Source of the DNA: Desulfopila aestuarii DSM 18488
Lineage (GTDB): Bacteria; Desulfobacterota; Desulfobulbia; Desulfobulbales; Desulfocapsaceae
Assembly: GCA_945863875.1 (NCBI GenBank)
Contig: CAMBBS010000034.1
Span: 1 to 49,507, forward strand
Direction of reading: 5' to 3'
Length of the DNA: 49,507 nt
Positions within the stretch are counted from its first letter, which is position 1; each line of letters opens with the position of its first letter. Below are positions 1 through 8,598 of the stretch, in pieces. The notes beneath the pieces were generated by a model. It saw only the letters and a program-made list of their open reading frames with translations. It was not told where the DNA came from and did no database searches. The position numbers and the translations under genes were made by a program.

Positions 1-1
1 T

Positions 2-403
2 TTCGCCCTTGTCAGCAATCAGGCCATGGACACATTTACCGCACTTGAAAATTATCGGCTGCGAGAAAAAATCGAAGAACTCTTTGCCGTGCAAAAAGGG
101 AGGCTCGACGGTGCCAGGCCGCGCACATGGCACCCGGACAATCTGCGTAGAAGACAATTCGCACAATTTATCTCGCTGGGCTATCACTGTTTCCTGACGA
201 AAAAAATAAAGCAAGTACAGGCCAAGCTCGAAAAGAAACGAGAAAACTGGCTTTCGCAACGTTCCCTCGCTCAGATCCTGGATTGGTTCGACTGCATTGA
301 AACCACAAAGGTACAGACGGTCATGGGCAGTTATCGATGGTCCACCGAATCAGTGGCCAGAGACAGATTGTTCTTGGAGTACTTGGGAGTAGACACCAAA
401 TAG
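2..403 (+). CDS. IS1634/IS4-type transposase, C-terminal part (cut by window edge)
   Basis: The frame is open from base 2 and ends at 403, so the protein starts outside the window and about 133 residues remain. The segment YRLREKIEELF followed by a basic stretch and QFISLGYHCFL matches the C-terminal end of IS4-superfamily (IS1634-like) DDE transposases, where a Y-x-x-R-x-x-I-E-x-x-F motif carries the last catalytic glutamate. It would act in transposition of its own element. No terminal inverted repeat could be recognised after the stop. Whether the rest of the gene is intact cannot be seen. Directly downstream lies a relic of a regulator gene, which fits an insertion-prone boundary. The family call is by motif only. 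Confidence 0.72.
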   Translation, partial: FALVSNQAMDTFTALENYRLREKIEELFAVQKGRLDGARPRTWHPDNLRRRQFAQFISLGYHCFLTKKIKQVQAKLEKKRENWLSQRSLAQILDWFDCIETTKVQTVMGSYRWSTESVARDRLFLEYLGVDTK

Positions 404-427
404 TGTACGCTTTATCCGACTTTCAGG

Positions 428-558
428 TTAATATGGGTTGGCCTCGGTCAACCCATACTCCTGCACCTTGCGACACAGGGTAACCCGGGAAATACCTGAC
501 CGCCTGACCGTCTTGGCCATATTCTTTTTGCACGCACTCACTGTTGTAGTCACCACGA
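428..558 (-). pseudogene. Relic of sigma-54 activator C-terminus (Fis-type helix-turn-helix)
   Basis: Read on the minus strand, a 40-codon stretch ends at the stop 428-430 and encodes ACKKNMAKTVRRSGISRVTL then [15 protein letters not shown], the typical last helix-turn-helix of a Fis-family sigma-54-dependent activator. No AAA+ domain precedes it: the reading frame loses all resemblance above about 558. A second, longer relic with a closely related C-terminus lies at 14827-16005 on the same strand. The fragment has no start and is too short to work alone, so it is a remnant. The parent gene would have lain on the minus strand, divergent from the CoA-transferase gene that begins at 817. Confidence 0.6.
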
Positions 559-816
559 TCAACAATCCGGCTTGCCAAAGCAAAGCCTCCAACCTCGCAC
601 ATTTTGACGTGCATTCCTTAGTCTCTGCTTCTTCCCATTTACAGGGCTTAGGTTATAAACTTAGATCTTCTCAGAAAAACCCCCGCTCGATAATCAGTCT
701 CCAGCCGATTGCGAACAAGTCGGCAAATATTCTATCTTTATAGCGACTGAAAATGGCCCCTTATCCCCGTGGCTGATGGGTGAAAAGATATATATACCAT
801 GTAAAAGGAGATTGCC
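559..816. promoter_or_regulatory. Leader region of the CoA-transferase gene
   Basis: No gene is visible between the helix-turn-helix relic and the CoA-transferase start. A possible sigma-70-like promoter is TTGCGA at 709-714 and TATCTT at 733-738, 18 bases apart. The match is weak. A clear ribosome site AAAGGAG (804-810) sits before the GTG start at 817. Confidence 0.25.
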
Positions 817-2142
817 GTGAAATACGCCAAGACATACAACAGCAAGTTGATGACGTCCAGTGAAGCAGTGCAGACAATTGAATCCGGCGACTGGGTCGAT
901 TACGCCTGTTTTCTTGCCACTCCTATTACGCTCGACAACGAACTTGCCAAAAGAGCCGGGGAGGTTGAGAATGTCAAAATCCGCGCGCTTGGGTTCCCAG
1001 GTCGCGCAGCAGTAGCCAAAGCGGATCCGGAAGGACACAGTTTCAGCTACAACAGCTGGCATTTCACCGGAGCCGACCGCAAACTCCATGACTCGAAGGT
1101 CTGTAACTATATCCCGCTGCTCTATCATGAGGGACCGGGCTATTATGAAAAAAACGATATTTCCACCGATGTCATGCTGCTTCGCACCACGCCCATGGAC
1201 AGCAAGGGAAATTTCAATTTCGGAGTTTCCAACTCTTTTACCAGGGCACAGATCAAGGCGGCAAAAAAGGTCATCGTCGAGGTCAACGAGAAAATGCCCT
1301 ATTGCTACGGCGGCAATGAAGAACAGGTGCATATCTCCGAGATTGATGCCATTGTCGAAAGTGATAATGAGGATTTATTCTGCCTGCCCGAGCCGACTAT
1401 CACCGACATTGACCAGCAGATCGCCGAAATCGTCGTTTCTCAGATCGAAAACGGCTCCTGCCTCCAGCTTGGCATTGGAGCCATGCCCAATGCCATCGGC
1501 AAGTTGATCGCCGCCTCGTCATTGCGCGACCTCGGGGTGCACACGGAAATGCTCTGTGACAGCTTTGTCGATATCTACGAGGCCGGCTGTATCTCTAACC
1601 GCAAAAAGAAACATGACGCCGGGAAATTTGTCTATACCTTTGCCCTTGGTTCAAAAAAACTCTACGATTTTCTTGACCACAATTCGTCCTGCTGCAGCTT
1701 TCCGGTGGACTATACCAACGAGCTCGGAAAAATATCCGCCAACGACAAGGCCATTGCCATCAATAACGCTCTGGAAATCGACCTGTTCGGCCAGGTTTCT
1801 TCTGAATCGTGCGGCACCAGACATATCTCCGGGACCGGCGGGCAACTGGACTATACCTACGGCTGTTACCACTCCCGCGGCGGCAAGGCCTTCATCTGTC
1901 TTACGTCCTCGGTGGTAGAAAAAGACGGCACCAGGCGGTCACGGATCAGACCATTCTTAGATCCGGGAACAATTACTACCCTGCCGCGGGTTATGGTTAA
2001 TTACGTCGTCACCGAATACGGTTTGATCAATCTCAAAGGAAAGTCGACCATTGAACGGGCCAAGGCACTGATCTCCATCGCCCATCCTGATTTCCGTGAC
2101 GAGCTTAACGAACATGCCAAAAGAATGAATATTCAGATGTAG
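817..2142 (+). CDS. Acetyl-CoA hydrolase/transferase family CoA-transferase (butyryl-CoA:acetate type likely)
   Basis: The 441-residue protein belongs to the family of 4-hydroxybutyrate and butyryl-CoA:acetate CoA-transferases. The family active-site block is clear: QVSSESCGTRHISGTGGQLD, with E330 as the expected glutamate that forms the glutamyl-CoA thioester. Near the end, YVVTEYG and AHPDFRDEL are the usual family signatures. Start is GTG at 817, supported by AAAGGAG seven bases upstream. It is a cytosolic enzyme that would move CoA between a short-chain acyl group and acetate. With the acyl-CoA synthetase, thiolase, hydroxyacyl- and acyl-CoA dehydrogenases and ETF downstream, it fits butyrate activation or release. 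The exact acyl substrate is an inference. A two-component system follows on the same strand after a 306-base gap. Confidence 0.88.
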   Translation: MKYAKTYNSKLMTSSEAVQTIESGDWVDYACFLATPITLDNELAKRAGEVENVKIRALGFPGRAAVAKADPEGHSFSYNSWHFTGADRKLHDSKVCNYIPLLYHEGPGYYEKNDISTDVMLLRTTPMDSKGNFNFGVSNSFTRAQIKAAKKVIVEVNEKMPYCYGGNEEQVHISEIDAIVESDNEDLFCLPEPTITDIDQQIAEIVVSQIENGSCLQLGIGAMPNAIGKLIAASSLRDLGVHTEMLCDSFVDIYEAGCISNRKKKHDAGKFVYTFALGSKKLYDFLDHNSSCCSFPVDYTNELGKISANDKAIAINNALEIDLFGQVSSESCGTRHISGTGGQLDYTYGCYHSRGGKAFICLTSSVVEKDGTRRSRIRPFLDPGTITTLPRVMVNYVVTEYGLINLKGKSTIERAKALISIAHPDFRDELNEHAKRMNIQM

Positions 2143-2448
2143 GAAGTGTTTCCGCGTCCCGGTTAATGAGCTGGGCCTTCCAGGTCATGAAGGGCAGAGA
2201 CGATGCAAGCACCTTTGGTAATAATTCCATCCACCGACCAAACGGCAATCAAATCGTCCCTGCCCTTCATTTTCCAATCGCTCTTGTTCTTCTGGAAAAC
2301 CCGTACAAGGCGAGCAACGGTCCTCCGTTGCACGGGAAACCTCTTGACGACGGGAAGTGACGAATTCTTTTACCGGCCTCCGTTTTCTGTTAAGTTCCTT
2401 CCTTGTTAATAGATAATAATTTCCTTTCAAGAACAGGATACGGAAGAT
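2143..2448. other. Gene-free gap with a long inverted repeat
   Basis: No convincing reading frame lies here. The gap holds an 18-base inverted repeat with one mismatch (2187-2204 and 2253-2270) that encloses a second, perfect 6-base inverted repeat (TTTGGT 2214-2219, ACCAAA 2237-2242). A ribosome site GGAAG precedes the kinase start at 2449. No run of T follows the repeat, so it is not a plain terminator. Confidence 0.5.
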
Positions 2449-4647
2449 ATGTTTGCTTTGACACGGATTCGCCATAAGCTCCTTTTTTACTATACCCTTC
2501 TTTACGCCCTTTCCCTCTTCGTTGGTTTTGCTACCATCTATGTCATACTCCGCGACTCCCTGGAAAAAAATATAGAAAGCGAACTGCAAAACACCACCAC
2601 AGCAATCTACAATCTGGTGCAGACCTCTGCCAACGTATCGATTAAAAATTACCTCCGGGCCGTGGCCGAAAAAAATGTCGAAATAATCGACCAAATTTAC
2701 CGGGAGAGCCTGAACGGGGCACAGACCGATGCAGAGGCCAGGGAGAAAGCGGCGACCGTGCTACTAAGCCAGACCATTGGCGAGTCCGGCTACATTTATT
2801 GTCTCAACAGTAAAGGAAGGGTTGTTGTCCATCCGCAACGTGCTCTGCTCGGCTCGGATGTTTCTAACTATCCTTTCGTGGGAGACGTGTTTGAACGAAA
2901 AAAGGGCTATCTCGAGTATGACTGGAAAAATCCCGATGAACATATCGCCAGACCAAAGGCATTGTATATGCTACATTTCGAACCCTGGGACTGGATCATT
3001 GCCGTCTCCTCCTATCGCGAAGAATTCAAGGATCTGGTAAACGTCGACGACTTCAAGCAGAGTGTCCTGGACCTCAAGTTCGGCAAAACAGGATATGCCT
3101 TTGTTGTCAATACGGAAGGGAAGGCAATCATTCATCCCAAACTCGAGGATGTCAATATTCTGTCGGTGGATGGCCAGTCAAACGAATATCTCGCCGAGAT
3201 CATCAAAAAGAAAAACGGCCAGATTACCTATCCCTGGCAAAATCCCGGCGAGCACAAGTCCAGGCAAAAGTTATGTCTTTTTAACTCGATAGAAGAGTAC
3301 GATTGGATTGTCGCGACAGCCAGTTATCTTGACGAATTTTACCAACCGCTTCGGACCATCGGCACACTGGTGCTGATTACTTTCCTATGCACCATGCTGC
3401 TGGTCCTGTCACTCTCTTATAAGATCAGCAACTCAATCACCAACCCGCTGCATGAGCTGATGGGTTACTTGGACAATGCCGGCAAGGGTGATTTCAGCCT
3501 GCGGATGGCGGTAACATCGAGCGATGAAATAGGCAAGCTCGCCGGGTTTTTCAACCGATTTATGGAGCAGCTCGGCCAGTACCACAGCGACCTGAAGCAA
3601 CAAATACAGGTGAGGCAAGAGACGGAAAACAGCCTCAGGCAAAGCGAACAGCGCTATCGCTCGGTGATGGCCTCCGCTGCCGATCCGATTATCACCTATG
3701 ACATGGCAGGCCGGGTGACCTATTTCAATCCAGCATTTCATCAGGTCTTCGGCTGGAGCCTCGCCGAGTGTCTCGGGCGGAAAATGGACCATTTCGTGCC
3801 CCAGGAAAACTGGCCAGAAACCAAGGAGATGATAGCTGCCATAAAAGGCGGCAGGGTTCTGTCGGCAACCGAGACGAAACGCTCCACCAAGTCAGGAGGT
3901 ATCCGCCATGTCAGCATCAGCGGCGGAGCTCTCAAGGATCATAACCAGCAGCTTTCCGGCAGTGTGGTTATTCTCCGCGATATAACCGAGACCAAAAAAT
4001 TGACCAAACAACTGATGGATATCGGCGATAACGTTCGTCAGACCATTGGACAGGATCTCCACGATGATCTTTGTCCTCATCTCATTGGTATTGGTGGGCT
4101 CGCCTCGGTGCTGCACGCGACCCTGAGGGAAAACAACAGCGGAAGTGCCGCCCTGGCGGAAAAAATCGTCAGCCTGATTGGTGATGCCGCGAATAAGGCC
4201 CGGGGGCTTTCGCAGGGCCTCTGCCCCGTGCATCTTGTCGCCTACGGCCTACATTCGGCGCTCAACCAGATTGCCGAGCACACCGAGATGACGGCGGGGA
4301 TCAGCTGCACCTTCAGCGGAGATGATTCCCTGAATATCACGGATAATACCCTTGCCACGCACCTCTACTATATCGTGCAGGAGGCGGTAAACAACGCAGT
4401 GAAACATTCCGGGGCCTCGGCCATCGACATTTCCCTTGGCGAGCGAGATGAATATCTTCACCTGTTGATCACCGACGATGGTCGTGGTATTGATGAACAA
4501 CAGAGCGGAAAAGGCATGGGCATACAGATCATGAAATACCGGGCGCTGGTCATCGGCGCCTTTCTCGAAGTCATCAGCTCTGAGACAAAAGGGACTACTG
4601 TTCATATATTTATGAAAAAGTCGGACATGATCCAACACCAAGAGTGA
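2449..4647 (+). CDS. Membrane sensor histidine kinase (Cache-HAMP-PAS-HisKA_3-HATPase)
   Basis: The 732-residue sensor has a first membrane segment near residues 13-33, a periplasmic part to about 300 and a second membrane segment near 303-325. The outer part carries two Cache-like repeats, each with a G-x-x-G-Y pattern (GESGYIYCLN, GKTGYAFVVN) followed by HP and a W-x-NP motif. HAMP follows, then a PAS domain at about 395-510. The HisKA_3 dimerisation helix DLHDDLCPHL puts the phosphorylated histidine at H538, and the C-terminus is a HATPase domain (DDGRGID, GKGMGIQIM). The architecture is that of a NarX/LuxR-type kinase that pairs with NarL-type regulators, and such a regulator starts 25 bases downstream. 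Cache domains usually bind small organic acids or amines, so a role in sensing the fatty-acid substrate is plausible but unproven. Confidence 0.9.
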   Translation: MFALTRIRHKLLFYYTLLYALSLFVGFATIYVILRDSLEKNIESELQNTTTAIYNLVQTSANVSIKNYLRAVAEKNVEIIDQIYRESLNGAQTDAEAREKAATVLLSQTIGESGYIYCLNSKGRVVVHPQRALLGSDVSNYPFVGDVFERKKGYLEYDWKNPDEHIARPKALYMLHFEPWDWIIAVSSYREEFKDLVNVDDFKQSVLDLKFGKTGYAFVVNTEGKAIIHPKLEDVNILSVDGQSNEYLAEIIKKKNGQITYPWQNPGEHKSRQKLCLFNSIEEYDWIVATASYLDEFYQPLRTIGTLVLITFLCTMLLVLSLSYKISNSITNPLHELMGYLDNAGKGDFSLRMAVTSSDEIGKLAGFFNRFMEQLGQYHSDLKQQIQVRQETENSLRQSEQRYRSVMASAADPIITYDMAGRVTYFNPAFHQVFGWSLAECLGRKMDHFVPQENWPETKEMIAAIKGGRVLSATETKRSTKSGGIRHVSISGGALKDHNQQLSGSVVILRDITETKKLTKQLMDIGDNVRQTIGQDLHDDLCPHLIGIGGLASVLHATLRENNSGSAALAEKIVSLIGDAANKARGLSQGLCPVHLVAYGLHSALNQIAEHTEMTAGISCTFSGDDSLNITDNTLATHLYYIVQEAVNNAVKHSGASAIDISLGERDEYLHLLITDDGRGIDEQQSGKGMGIQIMKYRALVIGAFLEVISSETKGTTVHIFMKKSDMIQHQE

Positions 4648-4672
4648 TAAGAAAAACCCTGGGGGAGAACCG

Positions 4673-5335
4673 ATGGTTCCACGAAAAAAATTCAAAGTGC
4701 TGATTATCGATGATCATCCCATTTTCTGCCTCGGCATGAGCGAACTGATCAACAAGGAGTCCGATCTCATGGTCTGCGGCGCCATCGAGTCGATGCGAAA
4801 GGCCTGCGCGGCTATAACCGAACTGACACCCGATCTGGTCATCATCGATATCTCCCTGAAGGATGGCAATGGCCTCGATCTTGTACAGGAGATCAAAAAA
4901 GAGCATGAGGGCCTACCGACCCTGGTTTTGTCCATGTATGACGAATCGCTCTATGCCGAGCGTGCGCTGCTCGCCGGGGCTTACGGCTATATCATGAAAC
5001 AGGAGGCGATACCCAAGGTCGTCGAGGCAATCCGCCATGTCTTGAAAGGCGAAATCTACGCCAGCAATAGCGTCAAGGAGAAGGTGTTCAAACGGCTGAT
5101 GAACCCGCATAGCGCGAACAGCAAATCCCCCCTCGATATCCTCACCAATCGCGAGCTCGAGGTCCTGCGGCTGATCGGCCAAGGCTACTCAACCAAGGAG
5201 ATTGCCGACCGGCTCCATCTCAGCATCAAAACCATCGGCACTTATCGTGAGAATCTGAAAGAAAAGCTGGAACTCAAACACTTTACCGGTCTGGTTAAAT
5301 TCGCAGTACATTGGTCTGACAAGATCCTGCTGTAA
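4673..5335 (+). CDS. NarL/FixJ-type response regulator
   Basis: The 220-residue protein has a receiver domain at about 6-122: acidic pair D13-D14, phospho-acceptor D59 in VIIDIS, and a lysine K108 in IMKQE. A LuxR-type helix-turn-helix follows at about 155-212 (LTNRELEVLRLIGQG, STKEIADRLHLSIKTI). It is the cognate partner of the upstream histidine kinase, 25 bases away on the same strand, with a GGGGGAG ribosome site. It would bind DNA after phosphorylation. The acyl-CoA synthetase gene begins 286 bases downstream, which suggests the beta-oxidation genes as targets; this is inference from position. Nothing unusual is seen in length or motifs. Confidence 0.92.
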   Translation: MVPRKKFKVLIIDDHPIFCLGMSELINKESDLMVCGAIESMRKACAAITELTPDLVIIDISLKDGNGLDLVQEIKKEHEGLPTLVLSMYDESLYAERALLAGAYGYIMKQEAIPKVVEAIRHVLKGEIYASNSVKEKVFKRLMNPHSANSKSPLDILTNRELEVLRLIGQGYSTKEIADRLHLSIKTIGTYRENLKEKLELKHFTGLVKFAVHWSDKILL

Positions 5336-5518
5336 TATTTCGGGACAGCCCGTCGACAAAGGCATCCTTAGCATCACATCGATTGCGATCTGGATCAATT
5401 GGTTTCCTCCGCCCCCTTTTTTTCCTTCCGTCTAGGTTCTGAGCCTATAGCAGATCAGTTTTTTCTGCAGAGACAAATAGGCTTTATGCCGATTGTTCGG
5501 CACCCTGCCATACATTAC

Positions 5519-5558
5519 TATCCCGGTTACATAAAATGTTGCCTGAAGTGCCGGGATA
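5519..5558. repeat. Inverted repeat upstream of acyl-CoA synthetase gene
   Basis: TATCCCGG at 5519-5526 and CCGGGATA at 5551-5558 form a perfect 8-base inverted repeat with a 24-base centre, about 64 bases before the acyl-CoA synthetase start. It could be a binding site for the preceding regulator or a leader hairpin. No promoter was recognised with confidence. Confidence 0.35.
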
Positions 5559-5621
5559 CTCCCCTGCCTTTCAGCTTGTTTCAAAATCCATTCGAGTCAT
5601 CCTCGCAAGGAGCGCCGATCG

Positions 5622-7235
5622 ATGTGCAGGCCAGAAGTTAATCGAGATATACTCAGTCCGGTTTCATTTCTCAACCGCAGTGCCGGTGTCTATCCGGACA
5701 AGATCGCCGTGGTCTATGGTGACAGACGTTTTACCTATCGTCAGTTTCAGAGCAGGGTCCACCAGTTGGCCAATGCCCTGCTTGCCAGAGGGATAGAGCG
5801 GGGTGACAAGGTGGTCTTCGTCTGTCCCAATACTCCTCCCATGCTCGAAGCCCATTTTGCCATTCCGATGATCGGCGCCGTCCTGGTCTGCGTCAACACC
5901 CAGCTCTCCAGCCGGGAATACCGGTATATTATCGATCATTCAGATGCGAAAGCAGTTTTTGTCGACAATGAGTTCGCCGCCCAACTCCAGGCGATCGCTG
6001 AGGAATTAGAGAAGGTTTCGTTTTTTATAAATATCTGTGACGGTGGCTGCACACTGCTGTTGAAGGGAGCCGAATATGAGTCTTTTCTGGCAGGTGCCCC
6101 GGCGACGACGCCCGAGATAGCCGAGACCTGGGATGAAAACAGTGTTATCGCCATCAACTACACTTCGGGTACCACCGGCAGACCAAAGGGGGTGATGTAC
6201 AGCCATCGAGCCACCTGTCTGCAGACTCTGGGTGAAATCATTGAAGCAGCCCTCCGACCCAACTCCATCTATCTCTGGACCCTGCCGATGTTTCATTGCA
6301 ACGGTTGGAGTTTTCCCTGGGCGGTAACGGCTGTCGGGGCAACCCATGTATGCCTGCGGCACTGTATGCCAAAAGAGATTTTTCATCTCATCGAGAGAGA
6401 AAACGTATCGCATCTCTGCGCATCGCCCAATGTACTGTTGATGATGATCTGTTTTCCAGGGGCGACCGCGGTGAAATTGCACCGCCCCCTGCAGGTGCTC
6501 ACCGCTGGAGCCTCTCCTTCCCCGGTTATCATTAAGGGCATGGAAGATATCGGTGCCGATGTTACCCATGTCTACGGCCTCACTGAACTGCATGGACCAT
6601 ATAGCATCTGTGCCTGGCAAGCGCCCTGGGTTGAGCTCGATCCGGAAAGCGTTTCCAGAATGAAGGCACGCCAGGGGGTAGCTTCTATTACCAGTCTGCA
6701 TCTGGCGGTTATCGACCCTGAGACCATGCAGCCGGTACCGCATGACGGCCGGACCATGGGGGAGGTGGTGATGCGCGGCCACAATGTCATGCTTGGTTAC
6801 TATAAAGATAAGGAGGCAACCGATTTTGCCTTTCGCGATGGCTGGTTCCACAGCGGCGACCTGGGGGTTTTGCACCCCGACGGATATCTCCAGATAACCG
6901 ACCGGGCCGGCGATGTCATCATCAGAGGTGGAGACAAGATTTCCTCGATCGAAATCGAGGAAATAATTTATCAGCACCCGGATGTCCTTGAGGTGGCGGT
7001 TGTATCAACCCCGGACCCGGTCTGGGGTGAAGTCCCGAAGGCCTTTGTCGTACCCAAACGGGGCAGGACACCGACGGCTGAAGAGATTATCGAGTTCTGC
7101 CGCAGCCACCACGCCCAGTTTAAGGCCCCGAAAACCGTAGAATTCGGTCAATTGCCCAAAACCGCGACCGGTAAAACCATCAAGGCCAAGCTGCGCAATC
7201 GCGAATGGCTCGGCCTAGAACGTAAAGTCAGTTGA
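5622..7235 (+). CDS. AMP-forming acyl-CoA synthetase
   Basis: The 537-residue enzyme activates a free fatty acid to acyl-CoA with ATP. The AMP-binding loop TSGTTGRPKGV lies near residues 178-190, the second signature VYGLTE near 322, the hinge block GWFHSGDLGVL and DRAGDVIIRGGDKISSIEIE near 407-445, and the C-terminal catalytic lysine sits in PKTATGKT at about 518. Length and motifs are normal for the short/medium-chain acyl-CoA synthetase group. Start ATG is preceded by AAGGAG at a good distance. It opens a run of beta-oxidation genes on the same strand and so probably supplies their substrate. A broken second copy of this enzyme type lies at 14060-14490. The chain length of the substrate cannot be read from the sequence. 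Confidence 0.9.
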   Translation: MCRPEVNRDILSPVSFLNRSAGVYPDKIAVVYGDRRFTYRQFQSRVHQLANALLARGIERGDKVVFVCPNTPPMLEAHFAIPMIGAVLVCVNTQLSSREYRYIIDHSDAKAVFVDNEFAAQLQAIAEELEKVSFFINICDGGCTLLLKGAEYESFLAGAPATTPEIAETWDENSVIAINYTSGTTGRPKGVMYSHRATCLQTLGEIIEAALRPNSIYLWTLPMFHCNGWSFPWAVTAVGATHVCLRHCMPKEIFHLIERENVSHLCASPNVLLMMICFPGATAVKLHRPLQVLTAGASPSPVIIKGMEDIGADVTHVYGLTELHGPYSICAWQAPWVELDPESVSRMKARQGVASITSLHLAVIDPETMQPVPHDGRTMGEVVMRGHNVMLGYYKDKEATDFAFRDGWFHSGDLGVLHPDGYLQITDRAGDVIIRGGDKISSIEIEEIIYQHPDVLEVAVVSTPDPVWGEVPKAFVVPKRGRTPTAEEIIEFCRSHHAQFKAPKTVEFGQLPKTATGKTIKAKLRNREWLGLERKVS

Positions 7236-7288
7236 GGAACACCGGACACAGAGAAATCCATCCAAGGTAAAAAAGGAGTTAATGCAAA

Positions 7289-8584
7289 ATGAATAAGGTT
7301 GTCATAGTCAGTGGATGCAGAACGGCGGTGGGGGCATTTGGCGGCGCCCTGAAAGATGTTCCGGTGGTTGACCTGGGGGCGACGGTTCTCCGGCAGACTC
7401 TACACAAGGTCGGGCTGCGGCCGGTCCGTGGAAAAAACTTTCAAAAGAATGTCCCAGGAAAACTGGCCGGACAGGCAGAGCTGGAACTGGAGAGGAAGTA
7501 TGCAATGTGGCCCGGTGATGCCAGAGAGCTGGCCATCGACGAAGTGATCATGGGCAACGTCCTGCAGGCCGGCCAGGGGCAAAACCCGGCCCGCCAGGCG
7601 TTGATCCGGGCCGGTCTCTGCAAAGAGACTCCGGCATTTACTCTCAACAAGGTCTGCGGCTCCGGCCTCAAGGCGATTGCCATTGGCGCCCAGTCGATCA
7701 TGACCGGCCAGGCCGAAGTGATCCTCGCCGGCGGCCAGGAAAATATGAGCCAGGTGCCCATGGCACTGATGCAAGGACGCTGGGGCTACCGCATGGAAGT
7801 GACCGGCATAGGCGAGATCCACGACCTGATGGTCTACGACGCGTTGTACGAGATTTTTTACGGCTACCACATGGGCGTTACCGCTGAAAACATCGCCAAT
7901 ATGTACCATATCAGTCGCGCGGATCAGGACCGTCTTGCCTGTATGAGCCACAGCCGGGCTATCGAAGCGATGGAAAAAGGCTATCTTGCCGAAGAGATCG
8001 TGCCGATTAAGGTGACTTCACGCCGGGAAGAGATAACAGTCGACCGGGACGAGCGGCCCATGGTCACCAGTCTGGAAAAACTTGCCCGACTTCGTCCTGT
8101 CTTTGCCAAAGACGGAACGGTTACCGCCGGCAACGCTTCCGGCATCAACGACGGGGCGGCAGCGGTGCTGCTGATGAGTGAGGAAAAGGCCCGGCAGCTT
8201 GATCTCAAACCGCTGCTCACCATCGAGAGTTTTGCCTCGGGCGGCCTTGACCCGGCTTACATGGGTCTTGGGCCGGTACCGGCTATCCGCCAGGCTCTGC
8301 ACCGGGCTAAAATGACTCTCGCTGATATCGATTTGATCGAACTGAATGAAGCCTTTGCCTCCCAGGCCATCGGCTGCATGCTGGAGCTTGGCATCGAGAT
8401 TGAGAAACCAAATAAACAGGGCAGCGCCATCTCCATGGGCCATCCCGTCGGCTGTACCGGCGCGCGACAGATGATCACCACCATCCACCAGATGCGGCGC
8501 GGCAACTTCGGCACCGGACTGATCAGCATGTGCATCGGCGGCGGTATGGGCATGGCCATGGTGGTCACCAACAACAGCAAATAA
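7289..8584 (+). CDS. Acetyl-CoA acetyltransferase (thiolase)
   Basis: The 431-residue thiolase carries the nucleophilic cysteine C123 in NKVCGSGLKA and the C-terminal pair of signatures GHPVGCTGAR and CIGGGMGMAM with the second catalytic cysteine. It is longer than the usual 390-395 residues because about 35 extra residues (roughly 45-80, PVRGKNF to ARELA) sit before DEVIMGNVLQAG. As I recall, some deltaproteobacterial thiolases carry a similar insertion, so it is probably a subfamily trait. A GGAG ribosome site precedes the start. The gene lies 53 bases after the synthetase and 14 bases before the hydroxyacyl-CoA dehydrogenase start, so the three are likely one operon. Role: thiolytic cleavage of acetoacetyl-CoA or 3-ketoacyl-CoA, or the reverse. 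Confidence 0.92.
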   Translation: MNKVVIVSGCRTAVGAFGGALKDVPVVDLGATVLRQTLHKVGLRPVRGKNFQKNVPGKLAGQAELELERKYAMWPGDARELAIDEVIMGNVLQAGQGQNPARQALIRAGLCKETPAFTLNKVCGSGLKAIAIGAQSIMTGQAEVILAGGQENMSQVPMALMQGRWGYRMEVTGIGEIHDLMVYDALYEIFYGYHMGVTAENIANMYHISRADQDRLACMSHSRAIEAMEKGYLAEEIVPIKVTSRREEITVDRDERPMVTSLEKLARLRPVFAKDGTVTAGNASGINDGAAAVLLMSEEKARQLDLKPLLTIESFASGGLDPAYMGLGPVPAIRQALHRAKMTLADIDLIELNEAFASQAIGCMLELGIEIEKPNKQGSAISMGHPVGCTGARQMITTIHQMRRGNFGTGLISMCIGGGMGMAMVVTNNSK

Positions 8585-8598
8585 CAATGGAGAGCAGC

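Noticed and set aside
6006-6977. Minus-strand frame of 323 codons opposite the acyl-CoA synthetase gene
   Set aside because: Antisense to a gene with clear motifs; no domain recognised.
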